Below, one piece after another: positions 28,987 to 38,034 of a stretch of 64,000 bases of DNA. A program made the translations under genes and the position numbers. Under the pieces are notes generated by a model that was not told where the DNA came from, searched no databases, and was given only the letters and a program-made list of their open reading frames with translations. How positions within the stretch are numbered: position 1 is the stretch's first letter; the number at the start of each line of letters is the position of its first letter. This DNA comes from Porphyridium purpureum. Lineage: Eukaryota; Rhodophyta; Bangiophyceae; Porphyridiales; Porphyridiaceae. Where the stretch lies: the NCBI GenBank assembly GCA_008690995.1, contig VRMN01000010.1, positions 496,001 to 560,000 on the forward strand, written 5' to 3'.

Positions 28987-29955
28987 CTAGCGGGCCGAGC
29001 AGCACTGCCGCGTTTTCCTGCGATCACAGCCAAACTTACGCTCCATTTCGGCAATGATGAAGAAATCCGACGCCGCATTAATTCCTCGACCGCTGTGGAG
29101 ATGCAAGTTTGAGCTTTTTGGCACTCTCGACGAGAGCGAGCGCGCCTCTTTCGAGCGACGCACCACTTTCTCATACTTCATTTCTGATAGGTCGAGCTCC
29201 AAAGGCATGTCCAGTAAAACAGCACTTGACGAGGCGGGTCTGTCGCAGCCAGCACTGTGCGGCGCGATTCGCCCAGTTGGCGTCGCTGCGTGCTTCTTAT
29301 GTTCCGGCAACTGCCCGTCCATACTATGCGATCGCACACGTCGAGGTGTAAGCTCTGAATCCAGACTGAAGTGGAGCGGGAGGTCGAGCAGTGCTGACTT
29401 GTGCGGCGGCTCCTCAGCTGCTTGACTCGGAGAATCCATACGAAACCTGACCGCGGTGCATGAGAATGACCGATCACAAACGGCAGGGTGGGGCGGGATG
29501 CAAAGCACGGGGATCTGTGAGTGCTTCTCAGTCTTCCTTGTCGGACCGCCCGAGTTCCGTGTGCATGGCAAACCGGGTGCCAACTTTGAATTCAAGTCCA
29601 GCTCAAGGGGCGTGTCAAGGAGCGAATTCACTGGTGCTGGCTTTTCGACGGACGAGAAGCGCATGATTGCTTGCAGTTCCAAATCCAACGCGACTTTTGC
29701 CGCACCAGGCGCGAACGACCCGTCACAGCCTGCCGTGTGCGGCGCCACGCCTTTCTTCGGCCACACCACAGGGCCCTTCCTTGCGTCCACACTCCGTGCA
29801 CAAACATACGTCGCCTCTTCGCGTGACTCATCAAGCGCCACCTCCAAGTCGAGCTCCAGCGGCAAGTCAATCAAAGACACTGCCGGCGACACATTCTCAA
29901 GATTCAACTGTCTTATAAACCTCTTTCCAAGCTCGTCCTGACCCATCCTGTCCAT
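28987..29955 (-). CDS. LLDMPLDLDL-family protein, member c, with internal repeats
   Basis: A 322-residue protein from ATG 29955, three times the size of its relatives because the first block is repeated four times: SLIDLPLELDL (about 27), SLLDTPLELDL, ALLDLPLHFSL and LLDMPLELDLS, roughly 70-95 residues apart. Between them a second repeat recurs: APHTAGCDGSFAPGAAK, PPHPAVCDRSFSCTAVR and APHSAGCDRPASSSAV. Only the final unit is followed by the remaining family blocks SLSSRVPKSS and ASDFFIIAEMERKFG. The protein thus looks like an N-terminal expansion of a single-unit ancestor. The repeated short hydrophobic/acidic motifs suggest multivalent binding (inference). Confidence 0.72.
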   Translation of the reverse strand: MDRMGQDELGKRFIRQLNLENVSPAVSLIDLPLELDLEVALDESREEATYVCARSVDARKGPVVWPKKGVAPHTAGCDGSFAPGAAKVALDLELQAIMRFSSVEKPAPVNSLLDTPLELDLNSKLAPGLPCTRNSGGPTRKTEKHSQIPVLCIPPHPAVCDRSFSCTAVRFRMDSPSQAAEEPPHKSALLDLPLHFSLDSELTPRRVRSHSMDGQLPEHKKHAATPTGRIAPHSAGCDRPASSSAVLLDMPLELDLSEMKYEKVVRRSKEARSLSSRVPKSSNLHLHSGRGINAASDFFIIAEMERKFGCDRRKTRQCCSAR

Positions 29956-31237
29956 GCATCCACACCCTCACTTGCTGTTTACTCGTCCAACCTCGTTCGT
30001 CTTCCTCCTGCCCTCCTTTACCACGCCACTTCAACCCTCTTACGACCAGTCTCCCCTCTTTGTCTCTTAGTTCAAACCTGCACGTTGAACGTGAAACACG
30101 TCAATCACGACACTTGATACTCAAAGCTCCACGCCGACAACGCACACTGGGTGTCGCCTGCACCTTTCTGGTCTCGTCTTTCTCTTCCTCTCCTCTCTCT
30201 CTCTTTCCCTCCTCAACATATATCCCCACGCCTTCCTGTGTTTCGGTCGCATCCCGTTGCGGTCTTACCGCCTTTTCAGTCGCTTTTGCATTTGGCCCCA
30301 CTGACCAACTCGCCATTCAGCAGCAGCATACAGAAGAGCCGCACAAACTGTCTGGATGCGCGCAACAGGGGCATTGAGGCTGGCCTCCAAAAGGCATGCG
30401 CTCACTCTCCAACCATCAGCCAACATCTGCTCCACTCAAACGCCTATTTATTTGTTTCCTCGTCATTCGCTTCTTCAAACCAAAGTGCGTCACGCCGTAT
30501 CAGCACGCACGGGTGCATGGGGGTGGTGCATACAGACAGACGTTCGCGCCGCAGAAAAACAATCGGAAAAATTTAGATCCTGTTTACAGTGCTGTACCTG
30601 ACTCGTTTAAACACCACACGCGCCCCAGCCAAAACGACTGAAGCAGAGGAACGAGCTTTCTTGCGCGCGCGCCCGTTCCCGTAGAAAAGCGAGCAAGTGA
30701 ATTAAGACCCTTCCTTGTCGATATCTTCAAAAGCATAAAAAAGGATTATTGTTTGCCTTTTTGTAGTTGGGAGGAAAGGCAGGGAAGGAGGCTGGGGGCA
30801 GGACGCGCCGCAATTGTTCCGATCGTGCGTTCAAGCAGCTCGTAGAAAGTCCCATTATTTCGGTGGAGTGGTGTAAACTATAAGCTGGGAAATGGGTCGA
30901 TGTGCGAACGTGGCGGGTGGACGTGTCCTTTGGTCGGTATGGGTAAAAGCTTCTTAACAGCCGCTTGACGCTCTCAGGATCGCGTTGGGGAGGCGTATGT
31001 GCGTGTGGGGTTTTGGGATCGATGTTGGTTGATGGACGGATAGCTGGGGATGAGACACGTAGCGTGGGAGTTACTTGTTGCGTCGGAAAGGTGGGAGCCT
31101 GTGTGAGTGGGTGGCGAGTGAGGCGAATGGGACACAGGAGGCATGGTGGAAGCATGTGGGCAAGACTGGAGTAAAGATGGTTCGCTGCATATTCCACTGG
31201 TGAAGCGCGGGTCGCCGCGCGCGTCGTTCGCTTCAAT
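29956..31237. other. 1.3-kb gene-free stretch
   Basis: Pyrimidine-rich near 30000-30300 and otherwise mixed. A long minus-strand frame at 30727-31278 is Pro/Ser/Thr-rich with no ATG-supported start or motif, and I do not call it. A GTTTACAGTGCTGTACC sequence near 30581 resembles the recurrent promoter motif. Confidence 0.45.
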
Positions 31238-32133
31238 TTATTCTTGGTCTCGGAAAGAGATGCCGAGACGCATGCCAAACATCCTCATTATGAGAACAGA
31301 ACGAAGAAAAGGCATAACATCCTGTTCTTGCGGCGGCGAATGGCACGTGGACATGTTTCGTGAATGCGCAGTTCTTTCGTGAGAGGGCTCTGCGCAAATA
31401 CAATGTTCGAGCGGAGGCTGCTGGCACGCCAATGCCGGTGGGCGCGTTATGTAAAGACAACTTCGGAACTTCTCGCGGGACTGCCCAAAAATTTCCAGGG
31501 TAAGCTTCATGAGCCGATTGGATGCCTTGGTGCGGATGATGTAGCGTGAAGGTGCGATACAACAGGATTCAGACTTTGATTTGACATTGATACCACCAAA
31601 TCTGTGCCCAGCACCGAGCCAGCCGCGCTGTTCTGGAATCGGCGCGAAGGGGCTGCCGCTAGAGATATGCAAGTTCTGCTAGAGGAGAGCGGAGTTGGCC
31701 GCATGATTAGTCTGCCGCCATTGGTATTTATTCGCGAAGGTCAGAGAATTTGATTTAGGGAGCACTTTCGATCTCGGCCCAGAAGCAAACGCGGAGCACA
31801 GTGATTCAAAAATGGCCTAGGATCGCGGCTTGTGAAGTGTTGCGAACCGCCTTCACCGAAATCAGTAGATGAGGGGCTGTCTAGATGAAGCCTATCCGCC
31901 TGGTGTTCACACCAAAAAGACCCCCATCGCGATGCTGAGATCAGTGGCAGCGCGATCTTCACATTCTTGTAGATCGCAGTCGCATGGCAAGTGCAAGCCA
32001 GCGTGAAACTCGAGAGAGCTTGTACGTCATTTAGCTTGTGATGCAAGTGGATCATAGAGCGAATGCGACAAGGTGTGAAAAGAGGCGAGATGGTACGCCT
32101 TTCTCCAGCAAGTCTATGCACAAAACTTAGCAC
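31238..32133 (-). other. Possible two-exon unknown gene
   Basis: Two minus-strand open stretches with plausible protein composition lie end to end. One is about 32133-31741 (IHLHHKLNDVQALSSFTLAC, SRWGSFWCEHQADRLHLD), the other about 31679-31238 (SSGSPFAPIPEQRGWLGAGH, KLTLEIFGQSREKFRS). The second is immediately preceded on the coding strand by a pyrimidine-rich CGCTCTCCTCTAGCAG, a good 3' splice-site shape, which would explain its missing ATG. I cannot place the donor site or a family. The two halves may also be unrelated. Confidence 0.3.
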
Positions 32134-32247
32134 CCTGTCGAATTCGGCAAATCAGTTTACGTAAAGTACTTTCGGACGATCCGGGCCATGGATCAACTGC
32201 AACGAGCGAGATCCTCCACTTGATTGCGACTCCAGCCTCATTCGAAA

Positions 32248-32622
32248 CTATAGCCAGCGCTGCACGGCCTCCGCTGTGTCCTTTGGGTTCGTGTTAAATG
32301 CTATCTTAGCGCGCGGCGCGTACTCATGTATAGCATTAATGAGTCTTTCAAATGTCATGAAGTTCTCTTCCGACGTCCGCAAACCTGCTCCCACCAGCAC
32401 CACATCGTAATCCTTTGCTTGGAGGGCCGTGACCACCATGTCCTCGGCCGTCTCGGGCGTTTCGAGGAAAGCCCACTCTGCGTCGTAGCCCATCTCCACG
32501 AGTTGTGCCTGGTCAGCCAGCAGCACTTTCTCCAAAATTTCTGGCGTCAGGCCAGGCCATTTCGAGAAGTTAACCGATTTTGACTGTGGCGACCAGCCCA
32601 CGAGAAGTATCTTCTTTGCCAT
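32248..32622 (-). CDS. Bacterial-type small alpha/beta protein, unknown function
   Basis: A 124-residue protein from ATG 32622. It looks like a single alpha/beta domain: strand KKILLVGW, helix PEILEKVLLADQAQLVEMGY, strand DAEWAFLE, helix TAEDMVVTALQ, strand YDVVLVGAGLR, helix NFMTFERLINAIHEYAP, strand AKIAFNTNP and a last helix TAEAVQRWL. The pattern fits compact conserved hypothetical proteins common in bacteria, with no intron and no leader, so horizontal transfer is possible (inference). The invariant-looking GAGLRTxEENF block may be a ligand site. The frame reaches upstream to a GTG, but the domain starts at the ATG. Confidence 0.7.
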   Translation of the reverse strand: MAKKILLVGWSPQSKSVNFSKWPGLTPEILEKVLLADQAQLVEMGYDAEWAFLETPETAEDMVVTALQAKDYDVVLVGAGLRTSEENFMTFERLINAIHEYAPRAKIAFNTNPKDTAEAVQRWL

Positions 32623-32740
32623 TTCCTTCGCCTGCTGCGTAAAACTAAAGCTCTCGTCGTCTCTCACCACCGCCAATCCCACTCGCCACGGTCCACTTCC
32701 TTCGATCTTCACTCTGGCCGCGTGCTCAAATCCTTAAGCC

Positions 32741-33076
32741 TTAGCAAACTTCGAGTTTCTCCTCAGTTTCCGTTGGGCGGTGAGCAAAAATAAATTTATG
32801 AGGAACAAGAGTGCGACGAATCCGATGACACAAAGCCTTCCTGAAAGTGCTGCGTGACAGACGTATGCTCTGACAAACGGTTTCAATTACATCACATGCC
32901 GCAGCCGATGCCGCGGATGCCAAGACGGGATCCCGTGCTTTGTCGCAGAAGAACGAACCCTTTCCAACGTGTATATCGACATGGAGCCGACCTTTCGGTA
33001 AAATGTGGAATGGCTCCAAGCGCGTGCGCTTCCGAGCGATGAACATCAAAGAGTTGCACGATGAAAGCCGACGCAT
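32741..33076 (-). CDS. Small basic protein, unknown
   Basis: A 111-residue frame from ATG 33076, Arg/Lys-rich, with FHILPKGRLHVDIHVGKGSF in the middle and SRSTFRKALCHRIRRTLVPH near the end. The composition (basic, Cys/His scattered, no membrane segment) could suit an organelle ribosomal or RNA-binding protein, but I recognise no family. It lies 118 bp upstream of the bacterial-type gene and 69 bp downstream of family member d, all on the minus strand. Third positions are only moderately GC-rich, so confidence is limited. Confidence 0.42.
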   Translation of the reverse strand: MRRLSSCNSLMFIARKRTRLEPFHILPKGRLHVDIHVGKGSFFCDKARDPVLASAASAAACDVIETVCQSIRLSRSTFRKALCHRIRRTLVPHKFIFAHRPTETEEKLEVC

Positions 33077-33145
33077 TGGCCCGCAACGATGGTCATGCAA
33101 GGAAAGCAACTGAACAGCAGACTGACTGTTGAATGAAGAGCAGGA

Positions 33146-33493
33146 TTAAAACGTCGCACTGCAAGCCGCAGATGCTCGGCTATGGCCAAACTTTCGTCTC
33201 ATTTCAGCCACGATGAAGAGTTCTGACGTTGGGTCTTTTTTCGGAGACCTACCCGAAATCCACACGCACCGCTGGTGCGCTGGCAAAGGTACTCGAGACG
33301 AAAGCGAGCGTGTCTGTCCATTCTCATGTTTGTCCACGAGGCTCCGATGGCTCTCTCGCGTTAACTCGAGGTCCAATGGCATGTCCAACAACATGCCCGC
33401 TCGCGCGCCCGCCTCCAACTCGAGCGCGAAGACTGGCAAAGACTTGGGCGCTGAGCTTTCACATCTGGTCAAACCTGCTTGTCTTATCGCCAT
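33146..33493 (-). CDS. LLDMPLDLDL-family small protein, member d
   Basis: A 115-residue protein from ATG 33493 (an in-frame GTG two codons upstream is ignored). Family blocks: GMLLDMPLDLELTRE (about 34-48), TRSLSSRVPLPAH and TSELFIVAEMRRKFG (about 88-102), then a short Ala/Cys-containing tail like member a. The second and third blocks are separated by a Trp/Ser-rich linker. No localisation signal is seen. The gene is about 3.2 kb from member c, on the same strand. Confidence 0.7.
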   Translation of the reverse strand: MAIRQAGLTRCESSAPKSLPVFALELEAGARAGMLLDMPLDLELTRESHRSLVDKHENGQTRSLSSRVPLPAHQRCVWISGRSPKKDPTSELFIVAEMRRKFGHSRASAACSATF

Positions 33494-33603
33494 GTTCACG
33501 CACCACGTCGCGTCTCTTCAGCACTCTTATCTGAACCCGCAAGACACGGCGAGGCCTCTTTTGTTCTTATCGCACTCTGTCCATCCATCCATTCGCACCA
33601 GCC

Positions 33604-34052
33604 TTACAACAGGGCAACTTCCGGTGCACTACTTATACATTCGCGAAGCAATAAGACAACCGAAACCATGGCGCGCCTCATGAGAATTCTTGATTCGTCT
33701 TTCAAGCCCACTTGTCGCCGGTTCAAGCCGCGCCCAACAAAGCCATGCCGACCAGACAGGAAGTCTGCACGACTCGCAAGATCACATCGGACATGGCGAC
33801 CAGCTCGTTTATGACTTTCACTCCGTCTGTCCCTTAACGTTCTTTGTCCGGCACCTATTGTGAAACGCACTCGCACGTGGTCCGACTGCTTTTCAAGTCG
33901 GAAGGCTTGTTTTTGGCGGGCAGCGGGAGGGACCAAACAGGGTTGACGCCTTTCACGATGGGCGTCGAAATGTTTCGGCCGGCGGTGTTGGCGACTTGAA
34001 CGTATGGGCTACACGATGAGTGAGAGAGAGAGATGGACAGAACGACAAGCAT
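33604..34052 (-). other. C2-domain-like coding patch, unresolved gene structure
   Basis: Around 34010-33900 the minus strand reads PYVQVANTAGRNISTPIVKG then VNPVWSLPLP, which has the order of a C2 domain core (DPYVxV .. NPVW). It follows a pyrimidine-rich CATCTCTCTCTCTCACTC and a TAG at about 34010, as at a 3' splice site; a donor exon ending GA would complete DPYV. After NPVW the likely continuation QSDHVRVRFTIGAGQ is in another frame (33936-33604). I see no first exon. It may be a gene with short introns or a remnant; membrane/phospholipid binding would be the C2 expectation. Confidence 0.35.
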
Positions 34053-34294
34053 GAATAATGCTGGCTTGCTGGCTGGCTGGCTGGCTCGTTGGAGAGGGAA
34101 AGGCAAGGCAGTGTCTCGCAGTCTGATGGGTAGGATCCCCGGCTCGTTTTGTTGGTCGAATGAAAAAGACAAGGAGTGAGGGAACCTTTTAATGCGGGCT
34201 TGAGGACGGCAGAGCATGTTTACAGAGGAAAGGCACAAGGTGGTTTCGTCACAGCGCGTATAGTGCTGAAAGCGGGAAGAATGGAATCGCGACG

Positions 34295-34516
34295 GTGAGA
34301 CGTGTCAATCAGCGGCAATCACAGATAGTTGCGGCGCCTGACGCCACGGCGCCGCGAGAGAAAATCATCGCCGAGATGGCTCTGGATGTTGGTGGTAGAC
34401 AGGCCTCGCAGCATCGTCGATGGTCAAGTCTGAATGACGGGAGTATCTCGGCGACACGCTCGTCTCCTTTCAGCGGGTTTGGCTCGACGCCGGGCTTGAT
34501 CGACATACCTCTATAA
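34295..34516 (+). pseudogene. Possible degenerate relative of the LLDMPLDLDL family
   Basis: The frame has no ATG near its start (first codon GTG) yet contains EKIIAEMALDVGG and, as its last residues, GFGSTPGLIDIPL. Both echo family blocks (FIIAEMKRKFG and GLLDMPLDL) but in reversed order. It could be a broken or rearranged copy, or chance. Confidence 0.25.
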
Positions 34517-35210
34517 ATTTCTGCCGAACAGGCCCTTGCAAGCGACAAACACGAGCAGAGCAAAGGACGTATTCCTACGAAGGCACTGACCATTGGCATC
34601 TCGAGTTCAAAGGCAGCAGCCGCACGTGTACCGAACGCACAGCATCGCAGTCGGAAACCACGGCTCGAAAGTGGTCATCGTTTCCAAAATGAGACGAACC
34701 GCTTGGCCCAAACCGTGCCAGAGGATGCAGTCTGACGCAGCGACCGTCATATACGACGTACACAGAGTCACCCCATCCCCAAACTGCACGCCACGTGCAT
34801 CTCTACCTCATCCTCTGTCACGTATCTCCCAACCTCCCCAGCCAACCTACCAGCCAAGAAGCGCCCTCTGCCAGAATGTTAAAAAAAGGACGTCAACATT
34901 ACTTATCTTGTTAAAAATAAGCGCGCTTGGATTTAATACTAAAACAGTGATGTTTTCATATGGAAACATCAATTAGCGACCGGATGAAGAAGGAGGAAGG
35001 AGGAAGAAAGGAAGGGAGAAGAGGGAAGAGGGAAGAGGAAGTGTTGTAGGTTGCGTGTGAGATACAACGGAGACGGCCGACCGAGAAGCCAGGAGTTGCA
35101 CTGTTGCCAGCGCTGTTGTGGTTTCCTTGCGTGCGCGCCGGGGAGGGGAGAGGTTGTGTGTGCTCTGAGAGCGGGTTGGTTGGGCGGTCAGATTCTGCTG
35201 CGAGTGGGCC
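34517..35210. other. Intergenic with a near-perfect palindrome
   Basis: About 700 bp. At 34948-34971 a 24-bp palindrome (TGATGTTTTCAT / ATGGAAACATCA, one mismatch in 12 pairs) lies in an AT-rich patch, followed by purine-rich GGAGGAAGGAGG repeats at about 34985-35040. The minus strand at 34763-34575 shows a short coding-like stretch (LHPLARFGPSGSSHFGNDDH) that I cannot extend. Confidence 0.45.
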
Positions 35211-35489
35211 ATGGGGGGTGGGGCAAGGTATCAGTATCCAAAGGATATATGGTCGCCGTCCGGTGGATGGTGGCCGAATCCGAGAAGCTGGAGAAGAAAT
35301 ACAGCAATCGCAGCGGCGTTCATCCTTCTGAGTTGCATCCCGGTCGGGCTTTGGGCCGAGTCCCACATTGAGCGCACGCCGCCAGTGCGCAAGATTCCGT
35401 GGCGCCCGGAACTGCTTACACGCGCCGAGGTGTATGCTCTCTACGATGAGGCCCAGGCGCGAGAGCAGGCAAAGTCGCCCGGTAAGTAA
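35211..35489 (+). CDS. Small single-pass membrane protein, probably mitochondrial; likely 3' intron
   Basis: From ATG 35211: MGGGARYQYPKDIWSPSGGW, then WPNPRSWRRN, a transmembrane helix TAIAAAFILLSCIPVGLWA (about 31-49), and a charged tail. The MGGG..YPKxxWSPxGGWW..P..W..NT opening resembles a small single-pass family of the mitochondrial inner membrane, possibly complex I-associated (my recollection, not certain). As read the frame gives 92 residues, but its end, GGTAAGTAAG, is a textbook donor site. Splicing out 35482-35555 (GTAAGT..CACAG, 74 bp) keeps the frame and ends ITDDAHLRV at 35587, giving 100 residues. I favour the spliced model. Confidence 0.68.
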   Translation: MGGGARYQYPKDIWSPSGGWWPNPRSWRRNTAIAAAFILLSCIPVGLWAESHIERTPPVRKIPWRPELLTRAEVYALYDEAQAREQAKSPGK

Positions 35490-35823
35490 GATTGACCGGT
35501 TTTGGTCGTTGAAAGCTTGGTCCATGCCGGACTCGGTTCGGGAGGTGGAGCACAGGCATTACCGATGACGCGCACTTGCGCGTTTGAGGGACGAAAGAAC
35601 CAACCTGTAAACACGTGCGTTTCTGATCACGTACAATCCCAAGATAAAATTTCATAATCTACTTGGACGCCATACTGACTGGGGGAATCGCCATCGATAG
35701 AAAAGCTGGGATCGTTCACAAGGACGGAAAGTGAAAAGGAAACAAATATTTCGGACAACAACACAGCGGAAAGTGAAAAATGAGAAACCAATTAGCGATC
35801 TGCGTGCAATGCGCACTCGGCGC

Positions 35824-36492
35824 CTAGCTGTGCGGGCATACATTCAGAAACGTGACACCAAAACGCGGAACCGAAAAAGAAGCGTACCCCAACCGTGACT
35901 CGTACAACTGAAAAGCGCGCGTATTTGACTTCAGCACCGTGAGCACCACCTTTTCCATTTGTTGCTGGGTAGCAATGGCCTGGATGAGCCGCATCATATG
36001 TGTGCCGAGGCCTTGACTTTGAAACTGGGTATGTACCATTACCTCATACACATACAAGACAGCCGCCTCATCCTCAATATCAAAGCGGTACGAAACAAAG
36101 CCAGCCGGCTTCAGTGAACATGCCGTGTCGCACGCACCGTAGACCATCAAGATACGTGACGAGCTTGCGCACAGCTCGTCGCGCTTTGAATCCCGCTCCC
36201 ACCCAAGCGAGCTTGCGGCCATGCTGGGGCCTGTATTGTCCCACATGACGTCCAGCATCCATTCCACGAGCTCCTTTCCCGGCCTGCTTTCGTCGTCTCC
36301 AAACGACCAGTGCCTAAGAGTCATACCCGCAGACAAACCAGCATCCACGCCATGAGCCGTGCCCTTGGCGTTGCCGCAAAATGATGATGCGTTCGGCTTC
36401 AAGCTACGCTGATGTGCCTCCAACGCCTCGAGGCAATTCCGAACACGCGCCGCGCGTTCAACTTTTCTTTCCGGCGTCATTGACTTGCGCAT
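35824..36492 (-). CDS. NAA40: N-alpha-acetyltransferase 40 (NatD), histone H4/H2A N-terminal acetylase
   Basis: A 222-residue GNAT enzyme from ATG 36492. NatD acetylates the N-terminal Ser of histones H4 and H2A. The core reads VSYRFDIEDEAAVLYVYEVM, then the acetyl-CoA motif VHTQFQSQGLGTHMMRLIQA (Q-x-x-G-x-G type), and MEKVVLTVLKSNTRAFQLYE, matching NAA40 block for block. The N-terminal ~60 residues are basic and may direct it to nucleus or ribosome. It ends at the C-terminal beta-strand region without the long tail seen in some relatives. It is divergent from the PSII S4 gene. Confidence 0.85.
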   Translation of the reverse strand: MRKSMTPERKVERAARVRNCLEALEAHQRSLKPNASSFCGNAKGTAHGVDAGLSAGMTLRHWSFGDDESRPGKELVEWMLDVMWDNTGPSMAASSLGWERDSKRDELCASSSRILMVYGACDTACSLKPAGFVSYRFDIEDEAAVLYVYEVMVHTQFQSQGLGTHMMRLIQAIATQQQMEKVVLTVLKSNTRAFQLYESRLGYASFSVPRFGVTFLNVCPHS

Positions 36493-36740
36493 GTGCAGAA
36501 GATTACTCCGTCTTTCTCAGCCAATTCGTGCGAGTATAAACTTGCTTCAAATTGCACGTCTATGTGAATTGAACGGCGACAAAGTCGACGTAATCACGTG
36601 GTCACGTTGTCACCGTCAACATCACCAACACCAACACCGCACGTCTCCTGCTGTTGTGTCTACCACAGGCATACAGCCGACTTCATCAACCTTTCCCTTT
36701 CTGGCGCGAAACAAAAAAGAACGACAAGTTGTTATCGGTT

Positions 36741-36793
36741 CGGTTTCTATCCGTAAACCGTTTAACCGGAAGCAAACAGAACCTCAACTGTAC
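36741..36793 (+). promoter_or_regulatory. Shared promoter elements upstream of the PSII S4 gene
   Basis: At 36741-36763 CGGTTTCTATCCG is followed by TAAACCGTTT, close to a copy at 59956-59977. It directly follows GTTATCGGTT (36731-36740) and is followed by ACTGTAC at 36787. Similar combinations lie upstream of other genes. The element is 120-180 bp upstream of ATG 36914 and also upstream of divergent NAA40. Confidence 0.45.
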
Positions 36794-36913
36794 TTGAGCC
36801 ATTTTGCGTGATGTGCGCGCGCGAGGTTGGCCGATGAAGGAAGCAGCCGGTGGAGAGTGGAAGAGAAGAGTGTAGAGAAGGACATACACGCACAGACAGA
36901 GAGAGAGACAGGC

Positions 36914-37918
36914 ATGGCTGCCGCATTTATCGTGGCCGCGTCATGGTCGCGGCAATGGGGAAGCAGGTCGAATCGAATTGGACGCGCGAGGCCTGCTGGA
37001 TTGGTGTCTGTGGCGGTTTCGAAAAGCAGGCTGATCACGGCAGCTGCTGCGTCTGTGGTGCCCAAGCGTGACGCTTTTCTGAACGCGGCTGTGGCCGCCG
37101 GAGTGAGCAAGGACACTGCGGCGCGCGCGCTGGACTTGGCGGAAAAGGCGGATAAGACATGGAGCGTGCAAGTGAACGGCGCGTTCTTGAACCCGATTGA
37201 AAGCACGGCGCTGGTGTCGTTGTTCCGGAATGTGGCAGATGTGCGTGCCGTGGCGTACGGCGGGTATAAAGACGCCGAACGACGCATGGTGGCATTCATG
37301 CGCCGCGACATGGAAGACACGGCGGGACTGAATGATCCAGGCTTGGAAGATGCAAGTGAAAGCAATGAGCAATTGCTGCGGAATCTGTTTGGACCGTTTC
37401 AGACGTTGTTAAACGTGAGCGGCAATTTCCTGTTCGACGCCGCTTCGCATCGCGACTTTCTTGGCGCGACGCTGCAGACAGGCATCGAGCGCGACGTTGT
37501 CGGTGATATTATTGTTCTAGGCGACCGTGGAGCGCAAATGGTGGTTTCTGAGTCAGTCGCCAGCCACTTGTGCGCCGCGTTGACACAGGTGCGCACCGTG
37601 CCAGTGCAGTGTCGGATCGCGGAGAGCTGGGATGAGCTGAAAGTTCGGCCGGTGTCCAAGAAGGAAATCAGCTCGGTCGAAGCCAGTCTGCGCGTGGATG
37701 CAGTCGCGTCCGCAGGGTTTGGAATATCCCGCAGCAAAATGCTGAATTTCATCAAGTCTGGCGCCGTCAGCATCAATTGGAAGGAGTGCAGCTCTGCGAG
37801 TACCACACTCAAAGAGGGTGATTTTGTCACGGTGCGTGGAAAGGGGAAAATGGTGCTTGAGGAGGTCCAGGTAACCGCCAAGGAGCGCTTCCGCGTGCGC
37901 ATGTCGCGTTTCACATAG
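36914..37918 (+). CDS. Photosystem II S4-domain RNA-binding protein, plastid-targeted
   Basis: A 334-residue protein from ATG 36914. The first ~50 residues (MAAAFIVAASWSRQWGSRSN.., Arg/Ser/Ala-rich, acid-free) look like a plastid transit peptide. The body resembles the cyanobacterial/plant PSII S4 family, related to YlmH: LGATLQTGIERDVVGDIIVL, MVVSESVASHLCAAL, then a C-terminal S4 domain ISRSKMLNFIKSGAVSINWK followed by LKEGDFVTVRGKGKM. S4 domains bind structured RNA. The role is poorly known in the family. An open frame upstream of the ATG starts with TTG and was not used. It fits a photosynthetic host. Confidence 0.85.
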   Translation: MAAAFIVAASWSRQWGSRSNRIGRARPAGLVSVAVSKSRLITAAAASVVPKRDAFLNAAVAAGVSKDTAARALDLAEKADKTWSVQVNGAFLNPIESTALVSLFRNVADVRAVAYGGYKDAERRMVAFMRRDMEDTAGLNDPGLEDASESNEQLLRNLFGPFQTLLNVSGNFLFDAASHRDFLGATLQTGIERDVVGDIIVLGDRGAQMVVSESVASHLCAALTQVRTVPVQCRIAESWDELKVRPVSKKEISSVEASLRVDAVASAGFGISRSKMLNFIKSGAVSINWKECSSASTTLKEGDFVTVRGKGKMVLEEVQVTAKERFRVRMSRFT

Positions 37919-38034
37919 AATCTCGGTCCTCAACCTGAGGGCGAAGGGCCACAATTCAAAAAAAAAAAAAGAGGCGTAGGTCAGGAAGTGCAATGTTCTG
38001 AACGCGTGCCTTTCTTCGCCTCGCCAAATAAACA

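Noticed and set aside
30727-31278. A 183-codon minus-strand frame.
   Set aside because: Pro/Thr/Ser-rich with no motif and weak third-position signal; better explained as non-coding.
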